Shown here: positions 1 to 5,581 of the stretch, in pieces
How the letters are laid out: every line of letters starts with the position of its first letter
How positions within the stretch are numbered: the stretch's first letter is position 1
Source: Candidatus Cryptobacteroides faecihippi
GTDB taxonomy: Bacteria; Bacteroidota; Bacteroidia; Bacteroidales; UBA932
Reading direction: 5' to 3'
Length of the DNA: 14,633 bases
Assembly (NCBI GenBank): GCA_018066065.1
Contig: JAGHSC010000198.1
Span: 1 to 14,633, forward strand
The notes under the pieces: model-generated
Seen by the model: the letters and a program-made list of their open reading frames with translations, nothing else
Databases searched by the model: none
Told to the model about the DNA's origin: nothing
Translations under genes and position numbers: made by a program

Positions 1-22
1 GTTGTTCCTTTGTGAACTCCAT
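1..22 (-). CDS. Possible 5' end of an unknown gene leaving the window
   Basis: An ATG at 20-22 on the minus strand opens a frame reading MEFTKEQ before the window ends. It is preceded, about 38 bases upstream, by a perfect TAnnTTTG element (61-68), which is the reason to take this start seriously. Seven residues are too few to identify a family. The gene would lie downstream of the terminator at 161-192 and so would be a separate transcription unit from the envelope operon. Confidence 0.35.
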
Positions 23-60
23 AAGTCTACGATTCTTTTGTATTTGTTGTTTGGCTTTTA

Positions 61-68
61 CAAATCTA
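61..68 (-). promoter_or_regulatory. Putative Bacteroidota -7 promoter element
   Basis: The minus strand reads TAGATTTG, a full match to the TAnnTTTG -7 consensus of the Bacteroidota housekeeping sigma factor. No clear TTTG -33 element is seen 19-21 bases upstream. It would give a leader of roughly 30 bases before the ATG at 22. It lies inside the loop of a 9-bp inverted repeat (23-31 and 77-85). Confidence 0.4.
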
Positions 69-160
69 AAGAAATCCGTAGACTTTCTTTTTTATCTCAC
101 CTCAGACACACTTTTTGAAACAGTATCAGGGGAACAAAATATGCATAGAGCAGTATTAAA

Positions 161-192
161 TGACGGAGCGCACATTTCTGTGCGCTCCGTCA
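161..192 (-). terminator. Hairpin terminator of the envelope operon
   Basis: A perfect 14-bp stem (161-174 pairing with 179-192) closes a four-base loop that reads GAAA on the minus strand, a GNRA tetraloop. The minus-strand sequence leaves the stem as TTTAATAC, a short U-rich run. It lies 41 bases past the stop of the collagen-like gene and is most simply its terminator. The U-tract is weak, so termination could be partial. Confidence 0.75.
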
Positions 193-232
193 ATACATTA
201 AGTTCAATCAACCAATCGGGATGGATGCTGGA

Positions 233-3037
233 TCATTCGCCCCAGCGGGCATCGACGGTCTGGACATAAGGATCATCATCACCTCTGTTCCACGAGATCG
301 ATGCCGTGGACGACTGACCGGTGTAGCTGAAAGAGCCCATCTTGTCGCTATAGACCGAGAATGGATGTCTGCCATCATAGGCATACATGCCAGAGATTGG
401 CAGCGTGAATCCATCATAAAGGTTCTTGATGTTGAATGGAACCTCATGTTCGAGATTAACGAAGTTTGTGATGACTACACCGGACAGGGAACCACTGATC
501 GTAAGGCGTGAATAGTCGGAGGCAAGTGCAAAGCCTGCTTCAAGGAATGACTGGAGATCGTCATACCTCACGAACCTGCACACCTTTGCGTCAGCAGGAT
601 TGCCGAGTACACTTCCAGGAACATCATACATGACGTCGGAATAGACATGACCGAATGATGAATAGTCGAAGCATCCGAAGAAGTTGGTTTCACCGATCCT
701 GGCACGATACCTGGTAAGATGAATGACCTGCGGGTTGTCGGCATCTGACTCATCGAGATAGGTAGACACCACATCAAAGTCACCCACGGAACAGATCTCC
801 GGAATTTCAGCGACCATGGCATCATGCTCGAATGAATGGACACGCATTCCATAGTCCGCGGAGATCTCTGACACCTCCTTCCCTTTCTTGAAGAGAGGAG
901 CCGAATGGACGGACATCACGGAAGGATTGGATGCATCCCTTCCCATGCCGTCACCCAGCACCATTGCAGCGTACAGGGGCTTTGCAGGGTAGCCTGAGTC
1001 ATTCCTGTAGGAAACATTTCTCTGGATGTCGGTTCCCTGCTGGCTCATTTCCACCCCGAAGTCATCGGGATTGAAAAAGTTCAGGTCCTCTGCATACTCG
1101 ATCTCGTCATGCACCATTCCGACCTTCTTTGAATATCCAGGCATGAGAGCCTGTGCCGCAAGGAGATCATAGTCGCTGAGCACATATTCATACCTTCCGG
1201 CATCGGGCCACTGGAGGGACTTGCCTTCCCTCACCCTGAATCCCTTCCAGGTAACTCTGGCAAATTTGTACTCAAGAGATGGATCACCAAGCTCACAACC
1301 GAGCAGGACCTTGTAGGGAAGGGCCGTCTCACCAAGGCGTGAAGGATCTGACACAGAAGTATTTCCAAACGACAGAGACTTCAGGGTCAGGGTCTTGCCA
1401 CCAGCCTTCGAGCCATCTTTCCAGTCAGGGAGGTCATCGCGTCCAAGATAGACTGCCGCCTCGCTGTCGGAGTGCCAGGCATAGCTGTTTCCATCCTCAT
1501 CCTCAAGGGCAATCTCAGCGTCAGGGATGAGGACAGGGCCTGGACCGAAGAGCATGTATGCCACACCTCCGGTGTAAGGATTGACGTACTCGTAGGTACT
1601 GTCCGAAAGATCGAGCAGGGCCCTTACCGGCTTGAGGGAGTACTTGGAAGGATCGATGGCGTCGACATAGACCATAACGGAATCCATCTTGGTCACGATG
1701 ACGGTCTCCCCATCGCTACCATCCTTTCCTCTAAGGTATTTAAGGAAATCTCCTTCCGAGACAGCGAAGATCGGCCAAAGAGGGTACTGAGCGACATCGT
1801 AGACACCGTTCCCAGGATTTGGGACACCGACGTCAGACAGTACCATTTCCTTCCAGATTTCATAGGCTGACTTGCCATCGATGCCATCGATGCCATCAGT
1901 ACCGTCAACTCCGTCCTTTCCATCCTGGCCGTCCAGGCCGGCAGCGCCCTTTAGGTAATCCCAGAAATCACACATGTCGGTCCTGTTACGGTCCCACACG
2001 GATTCTATGTCGTGAGGGTCTGCAAGGCCGGTTTCAGAGAGAACATCCATCACCCAGAGATCGTAGGCACTCTTGCCGTCACGACCATCAAGGCCATCGG
2101 CGCCATCCAGTCCATTCTCTCCCCGAGCAGGAATCCCTGTGTCGACATCGCCGATCTGCCAGTTGCCATCCCCGTTGATGAAAGGAGTCTGACCAGAAGC
2201 TCCCTGTGAACCGGAGTCGCCCTTGTCTCCCTTGTCTCCCTTATCTCCTTTATCACCCTTATCACCTTGGTCTCCCTTTTCTCCCTTATCTCCAGTGTCA
2301 CCTTTCTGACCCTGAATACCAGTGAGATAGCGGAAGAAGCCTTGAAGCGTGAGATCGTCTTCAGAGTAGAGAAGACCTGAAGCATCATGAACCTCCTCGC
2401 CTCTTGAAAGAGCATCTCTGACATAGGACACCCAGGACTGATAAGCCGATTCACCAACCTTGCCGTCAAAGCCATCCTTGCCATCCCTGCCACGGGCAGG
2501 GACACCAAGATCCTTGTCCCCGATGAACCAGTTTCCATTGCCGCCTATGTAAGGTACAAGGCCATCAGCGCCATCCGGACCAGTAAGAAACCAGTAAAAG
2601 TCAGCGATTCCGACGCGGTCAGGGTTCCATACTGATGATGGGTCATGAGGATCCGGAACACCGGACGACACATATTCCTTCCACAGTTCATAGGCCGACT
2701 TGCCGTCAACGCCGTCCTTTCCATTCTGTCCATCCTTTCCGTCAAGTCCGTCCTTCCCATCCAGGCCGTCCTTTCCATCCCTGCCCTTGAGGTAGAGGAA
2801 GAAGTCGCTGACCGAAGTCCCTCCCTTCCAGTCACCTATCGTTCCGGAATTGATGGCCGTCACCCAGACATCGTAGGCCGACATGCCATTGCTGCCATCT
2901 GCGCCCGGCGCACCCGGCGCGCCCTGTTCTCCTTGCGGGCCTCTCGGCATCGTGATTTCCAATGAATTGCAGGAAAGCATCGCGAATGCTCCAGCAACCA
3001 GGGCGGAGACAATCGCCATTCTAGATTTGTTGTTCAT
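233..3037 (-). CDS. Collagen-like repeat surface lipoprotein
   Basis: Predicted 934-residue outer-membrane or surface lipoprotein. A signal peptide ends in AMLSC, giving lipidation at Cys23. Residues about 33-445 alternate Gly-X-Y collagen-like stretches (GDKGD, GKDGLDGKDG and similar) with five copies of a module that begins G-[KEM]-S-A-Y-x-x-W and ends F-x-x-[YF]-L-[KTR]-G, near residues 52, 113, 196, 323 and 389. Two copies of a GNGNW/GDGNW-x-IGD-x-D-x-G-[VI]-PARG motif sit near 163-181 and 283-302; this motif is familiar from other Bacteroidales collagen-like lipoproteins. Residues about 445-934 form a large non-repetitive region I do not recognise. The ATG at 3037 is chosen because the signal peptide follows directly. 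It is the last gene of a three-gene operon, 15 bases after the OmpA gene. Bacterial collagen-like stretches often form trimeric stalks displaying a terminal domain; here that is inference. Confidence 0.85.
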   Translation of the reverse strand: MNNKSRMAIVSALVAGAFAMLSCNSLEITMPRGPQGEQGAPGAPGADGSNGMSAYDVWVTAINSGTIGDWKGGTSVSDFFLYLKGRDGKDGLDGKDGLDGKDGQNGKDGVDGKSAYELWKEYVSSGVPDPHDPSSVWNPDRVGIADFYWFLTGPDGADGLVPYIGGNGNWFIGDKDLGVPARGRDGKDGFDGKVGESAYQSWVSYVRDALSRGEEVHDASGLLYSEDDLTLQGFFRYLTGIQGQKGDTGDKGEKGDQGDKGDKGDKGDKGDKGDSGSQGASGQTPFINGDGNWQIGDVDTGIPARGENGLDGADGLDGRDGKSAYDLWVMDVLSETGLADPHDIESVWDRNRTDMCDFWDYLKGAAGLDGQDGKDGVDGTDGIDGIDGKSAYEIWKEMVLSDVGVPNPGNGVYDVAQYPLWPIFAVSEGDFLKYLRGKDGSDGETVIVTKMDSVMVYVDAIDPSKYSLKPVRALLDLSDSTYEYVNPYTGGVAYMLFGPGPVLIPDAEIALEDEDGNSYAWHSDSEAAVYLGRDDLPDWKDGSKAGGKTLTLKSLSFGNTSVSDPSRLGETALPYKVLLGCELGDPSLEYKFARVTWKGFRVREGKSLQWPDAGRYEYVLSDYDLLAAQALMPGYSKKVGMVHDEIEYAEDLNFFNPDDFGVEMSQQGTDIQRNVSYRNDSGYPAKPLYAAMVLGDGMGRDASNPSVMSVHSAPLFKKGKEVSEISADYGMRVHSFEHDAMVAEIPEICSVGDFDVVSTYLDESDADNPQVIHLTRYRARIGETNFFGCFDYSSFGHVYSDVMYDVPGSVLGNPADAKVCRFVRYDDLQSFLEAGFALASDYSRLTISGSLSGVVITNFVNLEHEVPFNIKNLYDGFTLPISGMYAYDGRHPFSVYSDKMGSFSYTGQSSTASISWNRGDDDPYVQTVDARWGE
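2215..2311 (-). repeat. 9-bp periodic repeat coding for Gly-Asp-Lys triplets
   Basis: A run of about ten imperfect 9-bp units encodes GDKGDKGEKGDQGDKGDKGD and similar, the longest uninterrupted collagen-like block of the lipoprotein (about residues 243-273). The unit length is a multiple of three, so gain or loss of units would keep the reading frame and only change the stalk length. Confidence 0.7.
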
Positions 3038-3052
3038 AGTCTGTCTTGATTC

Positions 3053-3895
3053 TTATCGTTTCATGTATTTCCAGAGAGTATCATCAAGGATCCTCTCGAC
3101 CACGACCTTACGGTCTCCCTTTCTCGCCTCGTCAGATTCATCCTGCGGCACAACTGCCATTCTCTTTCCGAAGCCTCTGCTGCACAGAGATGAAGCAGGG
3201 ACTCCCCTGCTGACCAGAGCCTCAACGACTGCGGCAGCCCTGGATTCCGAAAGGGCATCATTGTACTCATCCGAGCCCTTGGAATCCGTGTAGCCAGCAA
3301 TGAGAAAATGCATGCTCGAGTTTGAGCGGAGCACTTCCGCAACGGCATCGAGGGTAGAAGCTGATTCAGGAGTGATCTCAGCACTGTCGAACTCGAAATT
3401 CACATTGTCCATCATCTCGGTGAGCGTGACCACGCAAGGAACTTCCTTCACCACTTCGACAACCCTTTCAACAGGCACCTCCCGGATGACCTCCTTCACG
3501 ACTTCGCGGACCTCCGCCCCATCCTTAGAGATAAATCCCTCATAATGCTTCTTTTTGCTGGAGCCTCCCAACCTGAGGAGTACCCCTGTGGAGATCTGTG
3601 CGAAGTTCTGACCAGGAAGCAGCAGCGGAGCAAGATACTGTCCCTGAAGGCGGAGACCGACCCTGTCAGACATCCAGCCAATCACACCGATTCCCGCTCC
3701 GATCGGGACAAAGTCATCATGATCGACCGTAAGCCCCTTGTTCCAGGCATCCTCAGCCTTCCAGATCCCTTCCTTGGTCGGGTCCCCGTCGAACTGGCCG
3801 AAATACCTGGTACTGAAATTCTTGTGATAATAGTTCAGGCCAAGTCTGAGATAAGGCTGGATCCACCGGCTTCCAGTGAAAGGGCGGATCTGCAA
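3053..3895 (-). CDS. C-terminal part of the OmpA-family protein (last barrel strands and OmpA domain)
   Basis: This open piece of about 280 residues continues the frame after the TGA; its only nearby start is a TTG at 3893-3895, and it has no signal peptide of its own. It begins inside the barrel (IQPYLRLGLNYYHKNF), passes through a linker rich in E-V-x-K-E-V (about 3430-3520), and ends in an OmpA-like domain. That domain shows the NVNFEFDSAEITPES strand, the TDSKGSDEYNDALSESRA motif with the Asp and Arg that contact diaminopimelate in peptidoglycan, and a final DRKVVVE in place of the usual NRRVE. The domain itself looks undamaged, suggesting the nonsense codon is recent, is read through, or is an artefact. 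Confidence 0.65.
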   Translation of the reverse strand: MQIRPFTGSRWIQPYLRLGLNYYHKNFSTRYFGQFDGDPTKEGIWKAEDAWNKGLTVDHDDFVPIGAGIGVIGWMSDRVGLRLQGQYLAPLLLPGQNFAQISTGVLLRLGGSSKKKHYEGFISKDGAEVREVVKEVIREVPVERVVEVVKEVPCVVTLTEMMDNVNFEFDSAEITPESASTLDAVAEVLRSNSSMHFLIAGYTDSKGSDEYNDALSESRAAAVVEALVSRGVPASSLCSRGFGKRMAVVPQDESDEARKGDRKVVVERILDDTLWKYMKR

Positions 3896-3901
3896 GCCTG
3901 G

Positions 3902-4243
3902 TCATGCCATGCATGAGAATCCCTGCCTTTCACCGGATCCTTCAAAGTATCTGGCCATGCCCAAGGTTCCCTGAAGGTCAAGATAGAGCCATGGCTTGAT
4001 CCCATGGGAAAGATAGATTTCACCACCCCCATAGGCCATCTTTTCCTTAACATTGAAGACATAGTCACCACCTGGAGTCTGATGGAAGTTGGACACGGTG
4101 GTCCGGTTCATGTTGACAAGGGCCCCGCCCAGGCCAATCTCCCAGTCTTTCGCATCCTGAGCCTGGGCGGCAGAAGACGCAATGGAGAGAAGTGTTGCCG
4201 CAATAACGGCCTTGAACAGATTGATTTCCATGGAGTGCATCAT
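3902..4243 (-). CDS. N-terminal half of the OmpA-family protein (signal peptide and first barrel strands)
   Basis: This 113-residue open piece starts at the ATG overlapping the stop of the upstream lipoprotein gene; an alternative start at MEINLF (4231) gives a cleaner signal peptide, with probable cleavage after AQA or AQAQ. The mature part (DWEIGLGGALVNMNR, then YGGGEIYLSHGIKPWLYLDLQGTLG as alternating strands) looks like the first strands of an outer-membrane barrel. It ends at the TGA at 3902-3904. Alone it would be too short to form a complete barrel or to anchor to peptidoglycan, so as a separate product it is unlikely to work. Confidence 0.6.
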   Translation of the reverse strand: MMHSMEINLFKAVIAATLLSIASSAAQAQDAKDWEIGLGGALVNMNRTTVSNFHQTPGGDYVFNVKEKMAYGGGEIYLSHGIKPWLYLDLQGTLGMARYFEGSGERQGFSCMA

Positions 4244-5334
4244 TTGACAAGTGAATATTCAGTGATGTTCTGGATGCCCGGGATTCCGTAGTAGGCTGAC
4301 ACCATGTCTCCCTTCAGGTAGACCTTGTGGCCCAGAAGAGATTGATTGTCAACGAGATTCAACGCATCTCTGGCATCGCCGGAGCCAAGCTTGACAGAAA
4401 GGCAGAGGCTTTTGTCCGTTACGGATGAGCGTGAGGCGATCGCAATGTTGGTCGATGATGTGAAAGGTCCGGTGACTGCCATGCCGGTCTTGGAAGACGT
4501 GAGATCCCCTCCGACGATGTAGCCGCACACCCAGACTCCCTTGGCCGTCAGATTCTCCTTCGCCTGGGTCACGCTGAATGCCGAAGATAGCGAAGTACCC
4601 GGCTCCGAACCGGAACCGGAGCCGATGACGTAGGTGTCTTCGTACCAGATCCTGGTCGTGTCGACCGAGAGTGAGATCGGGAAGGGATCTGTCCCTGCTC
4701 CGGAAGGGCAGGCGACACCGAGAGTGAGCATCTCGCAGGCTTCTACATACCTGTCAGTCAGGTCTGTGCTCGAATTGCCGTCAAAGAGAGAGATGGTGAC
4801 CTTCCCGGGGGAAAAGAAACCGACCCTGCTCTCCGACGGAAGGTACTTGAGCTTTCCCTTGGACGAGGCTGCGGTCAGATAGCCTCCCGGGTACCTTGAC
4901 CGGAAATCGGAGGAAACCTTCAGACGGATTCCTGAATTGAGCTGGGTGCATTTCAGCACCACATTCGTCCTGGTTCCGGACTGAACGACGGCAACCTGCT
5001 CGTCGCCATACTGCGGAGCAGAGAACTCTGGAGATGAGAATGGTCTCGACAGGACACGGACTGTATAGGAACCTGGAGCGAGGTCAAGGGACTGAGGGGA
5101 ATCGCCATAGCGTCCCTCGTACAGGATGTCACCTGAGCTGTTCGTGACGGCAAGGATGAACGAATCCGTGTCAGGGAGATCCTCGATGGACCTCGTTGCA
5201 AGCTGTTCCGGGAAAGTCCAGCTCAGACTCCCCTGCCGCTGTTCTTCCGGCAGCTTGTTGCAGGAAGGCGCCGCAGCACTGATTGCAAGTGCGACGGCAA
5301 GAAGCCCGGATAGGGCTCCTGAGGAAGTTTTCAT
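4240..5334 (-). CDS. DUF4493-DUF6359 lipoprotein
   Basis: Predicted 364-residue lipoprotein. The ATG at 5334 is preferred over an upstream in-frame ATG at 5382 because it is followed at once by a lipoprotein signal peptide (MKTSSGALSGLLAVALAIS, then AAPSC with Cys25 as the lipidation site), and because a promoter -7 element lies between the two. Residues about 33-240 match DUF4493 in pattern: a GSLSW opening, FILAVTNSSGDILYEG, LAPGSYTVRVLS, and NVVLKCTQLNSGIRLKVSSDF. Residues about 245-364 match DUF6359: VWVCGYIVGG, SSTNIAIASRS, CLSVKLGSGDARDALNLVDN, and GDMVSAYYGIPGIQNITEYSL. Both are Bacteroidota families without a settled function. It is the first gene of the envelope operon and overlaps the OmpA gene by four bases (ATGA), which implies translational coupling. 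Confidence 0.85.
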   Translation of the reverse strand: MKTSSGALSGLLAVALAISAAAPSCNKLPEEQRQGSLSWTFPEQLATRSIEDLPDTDSFILAVTNSSGDILYEGRYGDSPQSLDLAPGSYTVRVLSRPFSSPEFSAPQYGDEQVAVVQSGTRTNVVLKCTQLNSGIRLKVSSDFRSRYPGGYLTAASSKGKLKYLPSESRVGFFSPGKVTISLFDGNSSTDLTDRYVEACEMLTLGVACPSGAGTDPFPISLSVDTTRIWYEDTYVIGSGSGSEPGTSLSSAFSVTQAKENLTAKGVWVCGYIVGGDLTSSKTGMAVTGPFTSSTNIAIASRSSVTDKSLCLSVKLGSGDARDALNLVDNQSLLGHKVYLKGDMVSAYYGIPGIQNITEYSLVK

Positions 5335-5379
5335 AGTCTGTAAACGATTTTTTACCGGCCGCACCGTTGCGGACCGAGG

Positions 5380-5387
5380 CAAAGGTA
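5380..5387 (-). promoter_or_regulatory. Putative promoter -7 element of the envelope operon
   Basis: The minus strand reads TACCTTTG, a full match to TAnnTTTG, about 45 bases upstream of the chosen lipoprotein start at 5334. The -33 region has no clear TTTG. It lies downstream of the helicase terminator, so it is the best candidate for the start of the three-gene envelope transcript. Confidence 0.5.
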
Positions 5388-5470
5388 GATGTGGAAAACA
5401 GAAAAAGCTTACAGAAACAGAAAAATGCTGTCCTCAGCCGCAGCGAACGATACGTTTCTTTAAGGATTGT

Positions 5471-5510
5471 ATAAAAAATTCACGAGGCAATCGCATTCAC
5501 TGCGATCGCC
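5471..5510 (-). terminator. Rho-independent terminator of the helicase gene
   Basis: A 10-bp stem (5486-5495 with 5501-5510, one G-U wobble on the minus strand) with a five-base loop is followed on the minus strand, after a short spacer, by a run of six T. It lies about 70 bases past the helicase stop codon and separates the helicase from the envelope operon. Confidence 0.7.
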
Positions 5511-5551
5511 CCGCTACTTAACCTAAACTTAAACTATGAAAAACTTCGTCC

Positions 5552-5581
5552 CAAAGATACAAATTGTTTTAACAAAAACAA
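5552..5581 (-). promoter_or_regulatory. Promoter-like sequence upstream of the helicase terminator
   Basis: The minus strand carries TTG (5579-5581), a 19-base spacer, then TATCTTTG (5552-5559), a good fit to the Bacteroidota promoter pattern. It sits immediately after the helicase stop codon. Initiation here would run into the terminator at 5471-5510 after roughly 75 bases, so it would make either a short RNA or a leader that only sometimes extends into the lipoprotein gene. Confidence 0.4.

Larger units (their letters stand above)
3053..4243 (-). pseudogene. OmpA-family outer-membrane protein gene interrupted by an in-frame TGA
   Basis: Read as one frame, this is a 396-codon OmpA-family gene: signal peptide, an eight-strand-type beta-barrel, a charged EVVKEV/VPVERVVEVV linker, and a C-terminal OmpA peptidoglycan-binding domain. 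Codon 114 is TGA (3902-3904, minus strand). The two open pieces on either side are in the same frame (349 bases from first base to first base of the restart, divisible after offset), so this is a nonsense codon and not a frameshift. The residues around the stop read SCMA-stop-PGLQIRPF; from memory of related proteins a Gly is expected here, so a GGA to TGA change is plausible. Sequencing error, a true recent pseudogene, or readthrough are all possible. TGA is used as a normal stop by both neighbouring operon genes, which argues against genetic-code recoding. The start overlaps the upstream stop as ATGA. Confidence 0.75.

Noticed and set aside
12..511. Plus-strand open frames across the left edge and the 3' end of the collagen-like gene
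   Set aside because: They cross a strong terminator hairpin or lie antisense to a convincing gene, with no recognisable protein features.
1279..2965. Several plus- and minus-strand open frames within the collagen-like gene
   Set aside because: They are shadows of the Gly-X-Y codon periodicity in other frames, showing low-complexity sequence with no start signals.
3835..4071. Frameshift as the cause of the OmpA interruption
   Set aside because: The two family-like halves are in the same frame; a single TGA explains the break and the third frame shows no family-like sequence.
5335..5382. Upstream ATG extending the DUF4493 lipoprotein by 16 residues
   Set aside because: It would place charged residues ahead of the lipoprotein signal peptide and overlap the likely promoter -7 element at 5380-5387.
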